Shown one piece after another: positions 31,774-39,874 of a stretch of 39,874 bases of DNA. The position numbers were made by a program, and so were the translations under genes. Source of the stretch: Pseudogemmobacter bohemicus (GTDB lineage Bacteria > Pseudomonadota > Alphaproteobacteria > Rhodobacterales > Rhodobacteraceae); contig NZ_QNHG01000002.1 of NCBI RefSeq assembly GCF_003290025.1, forward strand, positions 348,732 through 388,605, in the 5' to 3' direction. How positions within the stretch are numbered: the first letter of the stretch is position 1; the number at the start of each line of letters is the position of its first letter. The notes under the pieces were generated by a model, which was not told where the DNA came from, did no database searches, and saw only the letters and a program-made list of their open reading frames with translations.

Positions 31774-33285
31774 TCAGCCGGAAGCCGGCGTCTCGACGGC
31801 TGCGACGGTCGCGGGCTTTATCAGCGATCCGCCCTGCATTGTGAGCACCTCATCCGCCATGAACCGCACCACATCGGGATCGTGACTGATCAGCAGCAGA
31901 GACAGCCGCAGCCGCCGACGCAGATCTTCCAGCAGCAGCAGGATCTGTGTTTGCGTTGCCGCGTCCAGCGCCGAAGTGGGCTCGTCACAGATCAGAAACT
32001 CCGGCTCGGAGGCAAGCGCGCGGGCGATCGCAATGCGCTGGCGCTGGCCGCCGGAAAATTCATGCGGATAGCGCCCGGCATCAGCGGGTTCCAGGCCGAC
32101 CATCTCAAGCAGCCCGGCAATACGGGCGGTGCGCGATGCGGTGTCAGGGCAGAGCCGCAATACCGTCAGGGGCTCCGCCAGGATCCTGCGCACCCGCCAA
32201 AAGGGGTTGAGGGAACCAAAGGGGTCCTGGAAGATCATCTGCGGTCGTATCACGCCGCCATTGCGGGCCGGGGCGAAGCGGATCTCACCGCTGCCGGGGG
32301 CAATCAGCCCGGCCACCAGCCGCGCGACGGTTGATTTTCCGCTGCCGGATTCACCGACCAGGGCCAGACATTCGCCGCGCCTTATCGTAAAGCTGACATC
32401 CCGTAGTATCGGATGGGCCTCTGTCTGGCACTGACGCCACCGCAGGCCCAGGACCCCGGGCCGTGCCAGATCCCGCAGCGTCAGGCCAAGGCCTGCCACC
32501 TGCAGGATTGGCCCCTCGGCTTTGGTCTGTGATGATGGTGGCGGCTTGCGTGGCAGCGGGGGCAGGGCTGCATCGCCTGATGCGTTTTCGACGATCTGCC
32601 CTGAAGCCATGGTCAGCGTCTGGTCGCAGATGCGGGCAAGCGCGGCCGGGTCATGGCTGATCAGCAACAGCCCTGCCTTTGTCTCGCGGCAATGCTGTTG
32701 CAGCAGATCGAGGATCTGATCGCGCAAAGCCGGGTCAAGGGCGCTTGTCGGCTCATCCGCGATCAGCAGCCTCGGCTTCCCGGCGCGGGCAAGGGCCAGC
32801 ACCACCCTTTGCCGCATCCCGCCGGAAAGCTGATGCGGATATTGCCGCATCCGCAGCGCGGGCCGGCTTAGCCCGGTCTCTGTCAGAAGCTGGAGCGCAT
32901 GGGCTTCGGTCTGCGCGCGGCTCTGGCCGGGCTGGTGATGGCGCAGCGTCTCGACAAGCTGGGCGCCGATGGTGAAAAGCGGGTCGAGCGCGGCGGCTGT
33001 GTCCTGGAACACCGCGCCGATGCCGCTGCCGCGCAGGGCGTGGCGCTCTCGCGGGGGCAGGGTGTCGATCCTCCGGCCCTCGAAAATGATCTCGCCTGCG
33101 GTGATCCGCAATGGGGGCGGCAATAGCCCGGTAATCGCCTGGCCAAGGGTCGATTTTCCGGCGCCGCTACAGCCGGCAAGGCCAAGGATTTCACCCGGGG
33201 CAAGGGTCAGGCTGACCCGGTGCAGCACTTTCGCGCCGCTTGCGCCGCTCACAGTCAGATCGCGGATCTCCAGCAGGCGGCTCAT
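31774..33285 (-). CDS. Oligopeptide-type ABC transporter, two fused ATPase domains
   Basis: A 503-residue cytoplasmic protein with two complete ABC ATPases (DppD/DppF order) in one chain. First domain: GCSGAGKSTLGQ (Walker A), LSGGMRQRVVLALA (signature), LLIADEPTSALD (Walker B). Second: GESGSGKSTVARL, FSGGQRQRIAIARAL, FLICDEPTSALD. A linker of about 45 residues joins them. It starts with ATG at 33285, overlapping the permease stop by 4 bases (ATGA). Such fused ATPases occur in YejF/GsiA-type systems. It powers the two permeases upstream; the substrate is a peptide or similar small molecule by family. Confidence 0.92.
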   Translation of the reverse strand: MSRLLEIRDLTVSGASGAKVLHRVSLTLAPGEILGLAGCSGAGKSTLGQAITGLLPPPLRITAGEIIFEGRRIDTLPPRERHALRGSGIGAVFQDTAAALDPLFTIGAQLVETLRHHQPGQSRAQTEAHALQLLTETGLSRPALRMRQYPHQLSGGMRQRVVLALARAGKPRLLIADEPTSALDPALRDQILDLLQQHCRETKAGLLLISHDPAALARICDQTLTMASGQIVENASGDAALPPLPRKPPPSSQTKAEGPILQVAGLGLTLRDLARPGVLGLRWRQCQTEAHPILRDVSFTIRRGECLALVGESGSGKSTVARLVAGLIAPGSGEIRFAPARNGGVIRPQMIFQDPFGSLNPFWRVRRILAEPLTVLRLCPDTASRTARIAGLLEMVGLEPADAGRYPHEFSGGQRQRIAIARALASEPEFLICDEPTSALDAATQTQILLLLEDLRRRLRLSLLLISHDPDVVRFMADEVLTMQGGSLIKPATVAAVETPASG

Positions 33286-34214
33286 CCTGTGGCCCCCCCA
33301 TCGCCATTCCCTCGTCGGGGATTGAGCCAGGCGCCCAGCCAGTCTGCGATCAGGTTCACCGCAAGTACCAGAAGGGTCAGAACCGCGACCGGGAACACGG
33401 CAAGCCACCATTTTCCCGAGAGGATTTCCTCATACCCCATGCGGATCAGCGTGCCGAGCGAGGCCTGATCCGCCGAAAGCCCGATCCCGAGGAAGGAAAG
33501 CGTGGCTTCGGTAAGAACCGCACTGCCAAAGCCCAGGGTGACCGCAACCATAACCGGCCCGAGGCAGTTTGGCAGGATATGAAAGAGGGTGATGCGCCAG
33601 CCGGGGGTGCCGATCAGCCTTGCGGCCATGACATAGTCGCGCCCGCTGGCGATGCGGGCTTCGGCGCGGCTGGCCTGGGCGGGGGCGATCCATGCGCTGA
33701 GCGAAATGGCGCAGATGATCACCAGGGCAGCACCTGATGTCGTCAGCACCCCGCCGCTGCCCCCCCTCAGAAGGGCTGCGATCAGGGCTGCGCTGAACAG
33801 GGAGGGCACCGAAAGGGCAATGTCACACAGGAAGAGGATGGCCAGCTCGATCCTGCCGCCCCTGATCCCCGCCAGCATGCCCAGGAAAAGGCCGGTCAGG
33901 GCCGGGATCAGGGTGGCGGCAAGAGCGATGCCAAGCGAAAGCCTGGTGCCGTAAAGGAGTGCCGAGAAGAGATCGCGTCCCTGCAGATCGGTGCCGAGCG
34001 GAAAGGACCAGGTGCCTCCTTCAGCCCAGACAGGCGGCAGTTCGGAATTCCACAGATCAATGGACGCGGGGTCGGTGACATCCTGCGGCGCGATCAGCGG
34101 CGCCGCGAGCGCCGCGACCACGATCACGATCAGCGTGGAAAGCGCACACAGGGCTGCCATCGAACCTCTGCCCGGTTCAGACACGACCGCCCCCGTCACG
34201 CAATCTGGGATCAA
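33282..34214 (-). CDS. ABC transporter permease (DppC/OppC type)
   Basis: A 310-residue permease with about six helices. After the first (AALCALSTLIVIVVAALAAP) comes the family's periplasmic segment and the conserved WSFPLGTDLQGRDLFSALLYG motif, then the EAA loop near YVMAARLIGTPGWRITLFHI. The start is not certain: ATG at 34214 overlaps the upstream permease by 38 bases; GTG at 34184 and ATG at 34160 are alternatives. It is translationally coupled to the ATPase. Forms a heterodimer with the next permease. Confidence 0.88.
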   Translation of the reverse strand: MIPDCVTGAVVSEPGRGSMAALCALSTLIVIVVAALAAPLIAPQDVTDPASIDLWNSELPPVWAEGGTWSFPLGTDLQGRDLFSALLYGTRLSLGIALAATLIPALTGLFLGMLAGIRGGRIELAILFLCDIALSVPSLFSAALIAALLRGGSGGVLTTSGAALVIICAISLSAWIAPAQASRAEARIASGRDYVMAARLIGTPGWRITLFHILPNCLGPVMVAVTLGFGSAVLTEATLSFLGIGLSADQASLGTLIRMGYEEILSGKWWLAVFPVAVLTLLVLAVNLIADWLGAWLNPRRGNGDGGATG

Positions 34215-35154
34215 TCCTGGTCGCGAGCATTTCGGTAAGGGTGTTGATCACCACAAAGATCAGCGCCGCGAGGCAGAGATAGGCGACCAGAACCGGCATA
34301 TCGACATGGGTAACCGCCTGTAAAAACAGCTGCCCAAGGCCGGGCCACTGAAACACAGTCTCGGTCACCAATGCGAAGGAGATCAGCTGCCCGGTATTCA
34401 GCCCCAGCATCAGCACCACCGGCACAAGGCAATGCCGCAGCGCATGACGCCAGAGGATCAGACGGGGAGGCAGCCCGCGCGCCCGGGCGAATTGCACATG
34501 ATCAGAGATCAGCACATCCGCCATTCCGGCGCGAACGAGCCGCATCACCAGTGTCGCCTGCCAGATCGCCAGAGAAACCGCCGGCAGGATCAGCGCAAGA
34601 CGCCCCGAAGGTGTGAGCAGCCCGGTGCTCCACCAGCCGAGTTCGGTGACCTCGCCCCGTCCGAAGGGTGGCAGCCAGCCTGTCTGCACCGAAAAGACCA
34701 GGATCAGCAACACGCCCATGACGAAGGACGGCACCGAAATGCCGGCCAGAGCGATCATCTGCAAAAGGCCTGCCACCGGATGCCCGCGTCGCGCGGCGCA
34801 GAATACGCCCAGCGGAATTCCGGTGAGAAGTGCCAGGACAAGCGACAGGCCGACCAGTTCCAGCGTCGCCGGGATGCGGCTTGCGATCAGCCCGGCCACG
34901 GGTTCGCCATTGCGCCAGGACTGGCCGAAATCTCCGCGCAGGGCATGGCTCAGAAAGCTGACATACTGGCCGAGAATGCCCTTGTTGAGACCAAGGCTTT
35001 CGCGCAGCTGCGCGCGCTCCTCCTGTGACATTTGCTCGCCCGCGATCATCGCGACGGGGTCACCGCTTGTCCGGGCGCCCGCAAAGGCGATGAAGGACAC
35101 AGCAAGCATCACTGCCAGCGCGTAGCAGACCCTGCGGATAAGATAGCGCGCCAT
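34177..35154 (-). CDS. ABC transporter permease (DppB/OppB type)
   Basis: A permease of about 325 residues. It begins with the family's N-terminal RYLIRRVCYALAVMLAVSFI helix and has the large periplasmic loop with GDPVAMIAGEQMSQEERAQL and LRGDFGQSWRNGEPV. The EAA loop is FARARGLPPRLILWRHALRH. I chose ATG at 35154 because this is where the family usually starts and GGAAAGG lies 12 bases upstream; the frame stays open to 35244 and an ATG at 35178 is possible. First gene of the minus-strand transporter operon, divergent from the binding-protein gene. Confidence 0.87.
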   Translation of the reverse strand: MARYLIRRVCYALAVMLAVSFIAFAGARTSGDPVAMIAGEQMSQEERAQLRESLGLNKGILGQYVSFLSHALRGDFGQSWRNGEPVAGLIASRIPATLELVGLSLVLALLTGIPLGVFCAARRGHPVAGLLQMIALAGISVPSFVMGVLLILVFSVQTGWLPPFGRGEVTELGWWSTGLLTPSGRLALILPAVSLAIWQATLVMRLVRAGMADVLISDHVQFARARGLPPRLILWRHALRHCLVPVVLMLGLNTGQLISFALVTETVFQWPGLGQLFLQAVTHVDMPVLVAYLCLAALIFVVINTLTEMLATRIDPRLRDGGGRV

Positions 35155-35467
35155 CAGATCGAGTTGCCTTTCCGCCATGACCGCTGGAACGGGTCTTTTC
35201 GGCCCTGGTAGGTCACTGAGCGGCGGCGGCGTGGTTCTTGTCAAGCAGCCCGGAATCTGTGTGGCGCAACTTTAAGGTTTTAACGCTATATTCTTGTCAG
35301 GCCGGGCTGATCTGTGTGATGGTTCCGGGCAGTTCGACTGGCATCGCTGGCTTCTGACGCATCCGAAAAATCTCTGAAGTCAGTGCTTTGCCCGAATGGG
35401 TTTTGCCTCGTGGCCGTGTTCAATGCTGAGCATCACTTCCCCTGTTTTTCCGGCACGGTGAGAGAAC
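35155..35467. promoter_or_regulatory. Divergent promoter region of the peptide transporter
   Basis: About 310 bases between the first permease gene and the binding-protein gene. A short AT-rich stretch (ACTTTAAGGTTTTAACGC, then TATATT at about 35286) could hold a -10 box, but no matching -35 box is clear. This region should hold the promoters and any regulator site. Confidence 0.4.
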
Positions 35468-37051
35468 ATGCCCTTCAGAAACCTGCTTTTCGCCTTTCTT
35501 TCTGCGCTCGGTTTGCTGACGGCCGGCTCTGGCGCCGCGCGGGCCGAGGTGCTCCGCTGGGCCGCGCAGCGGGACATTCTGTCGCTTGATCCGCATTCGG
35601 TCGGCAGCACCGGCAATCTTGCTTTCACCAACCACATATATGAGGGGCTCCTGCGCTTTTCGGCGGAGTTCACTCTGGAACCGGCGCTTGCGACCAGTTG
35701 GGAGGCGATCGGCGAGGGCCTCGTCTGGCGGTTCCATTTGCGCAAGGGGGTCCGCTTTCACGACGGTGCAGAGTTCAACGCCGATGATGTGGTCGCATCG
35801 CTGAAACGGTTCACGGCGGAAGGCGCGCCGATGCGGGGCAATCTGCCCTTTTTCGAAAGCGTGACGCGGGTTGATGACTTTACCGTCGATATCGCGGTGA
35901 GCGCGCCGGGCGCGCTGTTTCTGAATGACCTGAGCGTGGTGCAGATGATGGATGCGGGCTGGCTTGCGGCGCATGACAGCCTGAAGGCCACCAGCGTTGC
36001 TGCGGGCACCAACGGCTATGCGACCTTTCACGCCAATGGCACCGGGCCGTTCCGGCTGGAAAGCCGCCAGCCGGATATCGCCACCATCCTGACCCGCAAT
36101 CCCGACTGGTGGGACAAGGCGGCCCATAACATCGACCGCATCGAATTCACCCCGGTTGTCAATGCGACCACCCGGCTGATCGCGCTGCTTTCGGGCAATG
36201 TTGATCTGATTGACGGGGTGCCGCTGAAGGATCTGTCGATGGTGACCTCGACACCGGGGTTGCGGCTGATTTCGATGGGGGAGCTGAGAATGGTGATGCT
36301 CGGGTTCAACAGGCGCGAGACGCTGGCGGATGGTCGGCCGAACCCGTTCAACGACAGCCGTATCCGCGAGGCAGTCAGCCTGGCGCTTGACCGCGATTAC
36401 CTTGTGCAGCGCGTGATGCGCGGTCTGGCAAAGCCCTCTGACTCGCTGGTGGCACCCGAGATTGCCGGTTATGTGCCGGAACAGGATTATGCGCCCGAAT
36501 ATGATCCGGACCGCGCCCGCCAGCTGTTGACCGAGGCCGGTGCGCTCGGGCTGGAATTCTCGATCCTCTGTGCCAGTGACGAGACGGTGAATGAGGAAGC
36601 CACCTGCCGCGCCATTCATTCCATGCTGCGCAAAGTGGGTTTCGCGCCAAAGCTGGATATCGCGCTGCGGGCGATCCAGTCGCCGCGCCGTGCAGCAGGG
36701 GAGGGAGATATATTTCTGATGAGCTGGGCCAATGAGCCTTCGCTCGACAGTTTCTCGATCTTAAGCCAGGTGCTGACCTCGCCCGAGAGTGAAATGCCGG
36801 TGGCGAATTTCGGGGGCTGGTCGCTGCCACGGATAGATGAGCTGGCGCGTGCCGCACGGGAAGAACCGGATACCGGTCGCAGACATGCGCTGCAGGCCGA
36901 GGCCATCAGCCTCGCGCAAAAGGATCGCCTGCTGTTGCCCCTTTACCAGCAGCCGCTGACATGGGGGGTGTCGGCGCGGCTGTCGGAATTCGCAATGCGA
37001 CCCGACAACCGCGCCCGTCACTGGCTGACGCGGATGGCCCCGTCAGAGTGA
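35468..37051 (+). CDS. Peptide-type ABC transporter substrate-binding protein
   Basis: A 527-residue periplasmic protein of the DppA/OppA class (SBP family 5). The signal peptide (NLLFAFLSALGLLTAG ... AARAE) ends near residue 26. The family start LRWAAQRDILSLDPHSVGST and HIYEGLLRF are present, then RKGVRFHDGAEFNADDVVAS, NDSRIREAVSLALDRDYLVQ and the long C-terminal lobe. Diagnostic dipeptide or metal-binding residues are not obvious, so substrates could be peptides, amino-sugar compounds or metallophores. GAGAG lies before the ATG. Its 3' end overlaps a convergent regulator gene by 9 bases. Confidence 0.92.
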   Translation: MPFRNLLFAFLSALGLLTAGSGAARAEVLRWAAQRDILSLDPHSVGSTGNLAFTNHIYEGLLRFSAEFTLEPALATSWEAIGEGLVWRFHLRKGVRFHDGAEFNADDVVASLKRFTAEGAPMRGNLPFFESVTRVDDFTVDIAVSAPGALFLNDLSVVQMMDAGWLAAHDSLKATSVAAGTNGYATFHANGTGPFRLESRQPDIATILTRNPDWWDKAAHNIDRIEFTPVVNATTRLIALLSGNVDLIDGVPLKDLSMVTSTPGLRLISMGELRMVMLGFNRRETLADGRPNPFNDSRIREAVSLALDRDYLVQRVMRGLAKPSDSLVAPEIAGYVPEQDYAPEYDPDRARQLLTEAGALGLEFSILCASDETVNEEATCRAIHSMLRKVGFAPKLDIALRAIQSPRRAAGEGDIFLMSWANEPSLDSFSILSQVLTSPESEMPVANFGGWSLPRIDELARAAREEPDTGRRHALQAEAISLAQKDRLLLPLYQQPLTWGVSARLSEFAMRPDNRARHWLTRMAPSE

Positions 37052-37909
37052 AGTGCCGTCATCCTGTTGACCCTCACGCAGCAACCACAACAGTTGCGGT
37101 GTGTTCCGGACCCGCATCTTGCCCAGGATCCCCGCACGGTAGATGTCCACGGTGCGGGGGCTGATGGCGAGGGCGGTGCTGATCTCTTTGCTGCTCATGC
37201 CGCGGGCAAGAAGGCTCAGAACCTGATGTTCGCGCCGGGTCAGTCGCACGTCGCTGAGACGCATTCGCAACTGACTTTCGGAAATACGCTGCACGGTTCC
37301 ATGTTTGAAAGAGGCCATCAGCGTGGCGGCCTCGGCCGAGAGCGCATCTCGCAGCAAGATCACCGGACGCCGGGCCATGCGGCTGAACAGCAGCCGATCC
37401 TGACGGGTGAAGCGGGGTGAGAACAACACCAGTGCCTCAGCCTCGGCGAGACTTGCCAGCGCGGCGCCGGCGCTGCGAATATTGCCGCGCTCGACCTCTG
37501 CCCGCAGGCGGCTCTCGGGAAAAATGCCACTGTTCATTCCGGGTTCGGAAATAATGCCGACTTCACCTGCCGGGACCCCCAGCGACATGATCGCGCGACG
37601 GCAGGCGCTGGTTGGCGAAACATATGCGCTCATCGGCAGGTCACTTGTGAACAGCCCGTCTTCGAGGCCCAGCGACAGGGAATAGGCGTCTTCGTGCTCG
37701 AACTGAGACGAACCGGTATGGGCCTCTCCCGGAGGTACTCTGCTTTCCAGATCTATCGAAGTCAGATCATATGGCACCTGAACCCGCTCCAGAATGGCAT
37801 GCGCGATTTCTTCGGCATCATGCATCGAGCGGTGAAGGACAGTCACACGGTATCGCCGGCGCGGCGGCGGAAGCTGGTTGTCGGTATCTGAGGTTGTCTG
37901 GCTTGTCAT
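37043..37909 (-). CDS. LuxR-family transcriptional regulator with uncharacterised N-terminal domain
   Basis: The C-terminal 65 residues are a LuxR/GerE helix-turn-helix: LTRREHQVLSLLARGMSSKE, ISTALAISPRTVDIYRAGIL, GKMRVRNTPQLLWLL. The N-terminal ~190 residues (starting RYRVTVLHRSMHDAEEIAHA; central CRRAIMSLGVPAGEVGIISE) match no receiver, PAS, GAF or autoinducer domain that I recognise. I chose ATG at 37909; the frame stays open to 38089, where a TTG could start. It converges with the peptide-binding-protein gene, overlapping by 9 bases, which suggests, but does not prove, that it controls that transporter. Its DNA-binding part is very like the small protein at 29670. Confidence 0.8.
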   Translation of the reverse strand: MTSQTTSDTDNQLPPPRRRYRVTVLHRSMHDAEEIAHAILERVQVPYDLTSIDLESRVPPGEAHTGSSQFEHEDAYSLSLGLEDGLFTSDLPMSAYVSPTSACRRAIMSLGVPAGEVGIISEPGMNSGIFPESRLRAEVERGNIRSAGAALASLAEAEALVLFSPRFTRQDRLLFSRMARRPVILLRDALSAEAATLMASFKHGTVQRISESQLRMRLSDVRLTRREHQVLSLLARGMSSKEISTALAISPRTVDIYRAGILGKMRVRNTPQLLWLLREGQQDDGTSL

Positions 37910-38452
37910 TAGGCTCGCTGTCGGCGTTTTGGTGACACCGGTTTGCTCCGGAACTATGGTTGCCCGATGCTGATCGGGATGCCGGCACCTGTTCTGAGAT
38001 ACGGGTAGCACAGAGCTGGCCTGGGGCCTGGCCGACGCGCCCATTCTGGTCTGCAAAATTCCCGAAATCGATTCCGCGCAATTACCCAAGTGAAGATGCG
38101 GCTGAGGATGTCCAGGGGCAGGCGATATTTTGCCGTCGCCAAAGGTGACCTTACGTCAGGTCGGGGAACCTGTGAAATCGTCGCAGCCATCGGCGCGGTG
38201 CGCGTGGCCCGAGACTATTGACGATAAAGGTTAAAATGTGCGATTTTCTCGTATGTGCGTATGAGTGTCGCTCTTTAGAGGCAGAACTATTCGCTTTCGC
38301 AACAGCACCTCTGACGGCAAGCGAAGGGCCATCCCGACTGGTTCAGAGTTGCATGAAAGCCTTGCCGTCCCCCGCCTTCACCCCTTGCCGGCAGCGATAC
38401 TTCGATGATCAGAACAGGCAGATCCGGGATTGACGCAAGCTCCGACAAGGGC
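37910..38452. other. Intergenic region upstream of the LuxR- and XRE-type genes
   Basis: About 540 bases between two divergent regulators. The first 180 bases are an open extension of the LuxR-type frame. The rest has no recognisable gene; the AT-rich stretch near 38216-38260 (TTGACGATAAAGGTTAAAATGTG) is a possible promoter area but the spacing of the boxes is not good. Confidence 0.35.
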
Positions 38453-38782
38453 ATGGCGCCGGTTGGGCGGCGCGCTGCGTCACCGTCCGAAATACGCAAT
38501 ATTTTCAGCCAGAACCTTCGCATCCTCTGCAAGAGCCGCGGATCGGTGTCAGAGGTCTGCAGGGCGATCGGTGTCAACAGAACACAATTCAGCCGCTACC
38601 TGGCCGGCGATGCCTTTCCGCGCCCGGATCTGTTGCTGCGGCTGTGCGATTACTTCGAGGTTGACGCGAATATCCTGATACGCCCGGTCGCGCTCCCGGA
38701 AGAGGCATCTCAGGATATTCTGGCCAGCACTTTAAGCCAGTATGCAAAGCTGCTGCCGGGTACAGAATACCCTTACGGGTGA
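38453..38782 (+). CDS. XRE-type helix-turn-helix regulator (short)
   Basis: A 109-residue protein with the XRE helix-turn-helix of a Rhodobacterales family: EIRNIFSQNLRILCKSRGSV, SEVCRAIGVNRTQFSRYLAG and DAFPRPDLLLRLCDYFEVDA. Related proteins are about 260-270 residues, so this one is likely cut or the C-terminal part was lost; it ends with SQYAKLLPGTEYPYG. The start used is ATG 38453; the frame is open from 38405. The minus-strand ORF 38589-38966 overlaps its 3' half antisense; I trust this frame because of its recognisable domain. Confidence 0.75.
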   Translation: MAPVGRRAASPSEIRNIFSQNLRILCKSRGSVSEVCRAIGVNRTQFSRYLAGDAFPRPDLLLRLCDYFEVDANILIRPVALPEEASQDILASTLSQYAKLLPGTEYPYG

Positions 38783-38966
38783 TCAGCTTTTCCGATGCGC
38801 CGAACAGGCTTGCGACCACATCCATCCCCCGGACGATTACGGGCATGAAGGGGGTCACCTTTTGCGAGCGCGGACCCATGAAGACATTCACCCGCCTGGA
38901 AATGGCGGAATTCGCCTCTGGCCAGCGGATTGCACGTTGAGTGGTCAGGCTGATCGTGACGGACAT
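38589..38966 (-). CDS. Unidentified protein, first ~60 codons outside the XRE gene
   Basis: A perfect-looking ribosome site (AGGAGG 5 bases before the ATG) starts this frame, and it is the last gene of a tightly spaced minus-strand series. The N-terminus reads MSVTISLTTQRAIRWPEANS, then RRVNVFMGPRSQKVTPFMPV. After about 61 codons the frame lies antisense to the XRE-type gene, and its reading there looks non-genuine (rich in Pro, Gly, Arg). I suspect a gene truncated where the XRE gene ends. No family recognised. Confidence 0.4.
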   Translation of the reverse strand: MSVTISLTTQRAIRWPEANSAISRRVNVFMGPRSQKVTPFMPVIVRGMDVVASLFGASEKLITRKGILYPAAALHTGLKCWPEYPEMPLPGARPGVSGYSRQPRSNRTAAATDPGAERHRRPGSG

Positions 38967-38978
38967 GACTACCTCCTT

Positions 38979-39236
38979 TCAGGCTTCTGAACGTGTGAAA
39001 CCAAACTGCGGATCCGGGTCCTTCCCCAGCCAGCCGCGAAGCGTTGCATCAATATGTGCCGAGATGACCCGCCGCCACTCGTCGCCCGGAAGAGGGGCTG
39101 CGGCCTGGCCCGAACGCGCGCGCTCAGAGGCGGTGACGGCTAGGATCGAGGCTTCAATCCGCTCTGATTGCACCAGTGTTGCACCGGTCTTTGCATCGGT
39201 GACGGTGAGCGGCATGGTCCTGATCGCAAACGCCAT
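38979..39236 (-). CDS. Unidentified small protein
   Basis: An 85-residue, probably cytoplasmic protein (AFAIRTMPLTVTDAKTGATL, then ERIEASILAVTASERARSGQ and GDEWRRVISAHIDATLRGWLG). No signal peptide or membrane segment. I chose the ATG at 39236, with CGGAG 9 bases upstream; a GTG at 39242 is just before it. It follows the membrane protein gene with almost no gap. I do not recognise the family. Confidence 0.5.
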   Translation of the reverse strand: MAFAIRTMPLTVTDAKTGATLVQSERIEASILAVTASERARSGQAAAPLPGDEWRRVISAHIDATLRGWLGKDPDPQFGFTRSEA

Positions 39237-39241
39237 CGTCA

Positions 39242-39460
39242 CTAACTCCGTTGGGAAATCCCGGAAGGCGGCAAGGTGCCACCTTTCGAATGGATCCTGC
39301 GCCAGAGATGGGCAAACAGCGGCAGCGAGACGGTGAGAAATCCGGCGAGCAGCCAGGTGACGGCGATGCCAGCCACCCCGGCGCCGAACGCCCAGGAGAG
39401 AAGCGCGGACAGAAAGCCTGCGGGACCGGCTATGCAGAACAGAATGGGACTAAACCTCAT
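39242..39460 (-). CDS. Small two-helix membrane protein
   Basis: A 72-residue protein with two hydrophobic helices (PILFCIAGPAGFLSALLSWA and GIAVTWLLAGFLTVSLPLFA) and a basic tail (RRIHSKGG), likely an inner-membrane component. ATG at 39460 lies inside the end of the upstream gene (11-base overlap) and has GGGGAG 7 bases upstream. The family is not recognised. Confidence 0.55.
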   Translation of the reverse strand: MRFSPILFCIAGPAGFLSALLSWAFGAGVAGIAVTWLLAGFLTVSLPLFAHLWRRIHSKGGTLPPSGISQRS

Positions 39461-39874
39461 AACGCAGCTCCCCCTCGGTTCGGCGGGCATGCGCCTCGCC
39501 AGGACGACGGGTGAAAATGCCGGATTCCGCCGCGCTGGCTTCTTCGGTCACCTCCAGCGACGGGTGTGACAACCCGCCGGAATGGCTTGCCGCGGCGACC
39601 CAGAGGCCATTGCAGCAAACCAGCCCGGGGTCCTCCAGTTCGGGCAACAGATAGGTTCCGCCCGCCCCGGCATCCGCAACGTGATCGCCATTGCAGAAGG
39701 CTCCGATGCGCGAGAGCACCGCAGGCGCGGAAAAAAGAGCGGCGACCAGCCAGCCACTGAGCAGGACCCGCTGATCGCCGCACAGGCGGAGGAGGTGTGT
39801 CGCGCCCAGAACCCCCTCGGCGACGACGACCGGTCTCTGCCGGTTTCTTGCTGGAAATCGGATGGTATGAACCC
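39450..39874 (-). CDS. Unidentified protein, C-terminal part (cut by the window edge)
   Basis: The frame is open from the right edge to a TAG at 39450 (at least 140 codons). Visible text: VVVAEGVLGATHLLRLCGDQ, RVLLSGWLVAALFSAPAVLS, then GTYLLPELEDPGLVCCNGLW and ARRTEGELRYEV. One hydrophobic stretch (WLVAALFSAPAVL) may be membrane-linked. It overlaps the next gene by 11 bases. I do not recognise the family. Confidence 0.45.
   Translation of the reverse strand, partial: VHTIRFPARNRQRPVVVAEGVLGATHLLRLCGDQRVLLSGWLVAALFSAPAVLSRIGAFCNGDHVADAGAGGTYLLPELEDPGLVCCNGLWVAAASHSGGLSHPSLEVTEEASAAESGIFTRRPGEAHARRTEGELRYEV

Noticed and set aside
35268-35300. TATATT at about 35286 as a -10 box for the peptide-binding-protein gene
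   Set aside because: No -35 hexamer at 16-18 bases; not strong enough to list as a promoter.
1-39874. tRNA, rRNA, CRISPR arrays, riboswitches
   Set aside because: Looked for cloverleaf ends, repeat-spacer series and known aptamer cores on both strands and saw none. A proper covariance-model search was not possible.

Overview
The window looks like part of a repABC replicon (plasmid or chromid) of an alphaproteobacterium, most likely a Rhodobacterales member close to Paracoccus. The basis is a complete repABC module with its counter-transcribed RNA and parS-type sites, GC-rich coding, an NCBI 'RCAP_Rcc01079'-type spike base protein, and a DUF1403-ScpB pair of the kind carried on Rhodobacteraceae plasmids. 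No rRNA, tRNA or CRISPR array was seen. All identifications come from reading the sequence and from memory of families; no database search was run.

Layout. 1-2.8 kb: the end of an unidentified gene, a KpsF/KdsD-type sugar-phosphate isomerase linked to capsule/Kdo supply, and two phage/GTA-spike-like genes. 3.5-6.8 kb: ScpB and DUF1403 (overlapping, minus strand) and an L,D-transpeptidase. 7.1-12.1 kb: an Nramp Mn transporter with a Mur-type palindrome at its promoter, a relic of a MacB permease, a two-component system, and a divergent PAP2 phosphatase. 12.1-15.9 kb: an accessory region with an intact ParDE-like module, an intact VapBC module, and decayed GNAT, metallophosphoesterase, antidote and IS3 genes.

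16.1-19.9 kb: the replication core repA-repB-ctRNA-repC. 19.9-25.4 kb: a binding-protein ABC importer of the 2-aminoethylphosphonate/hexose-phosphate type, with a divergent inositol-monophosphatase-like enzyme and a DeoR regulator. 25.4-27.7 kb: a tyrosine recombinase and a 1.05-kb IS5-family element. 27.8-28.9 kb: a second, inverted, decayed copy of the DUF1403-scpB start, so that two inverted repeats of about 1.08 kb bracket the replication core. 29.7-31.7 kb: a stand-alone LuxR-type DNA-binding domain, then an IS66 relic nested in an IS5-family relic.

31.8-38 kb: a peptide-type ABC importer (fused double ATPase and two permeases on the minus strand, divergent binding protein) with a LuxR-type regulator that converges on the binding-protein gene. 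38.4-39.9 kb: an XRE-type regulator and a tightly packed minus-strand operon of unrecognised small genes that runs off the right edge.

Functionally the window combines replicon maintenance (repABC, two toxin-antitoxin modules, ScpB/DUF1403, a recombinase) with envelope and nutrient cargo (capsule sugar, L,D-transpeptidase, PAP2, Mn uptake, two ABC importers). The points most worth following are the DUF1403-ScpB pair and its inverted duplication, the spike-type genes beside a capsule gene, the parS-like site inside the ctRNA promoter, and the importer-phosphatase-DeoR locus.
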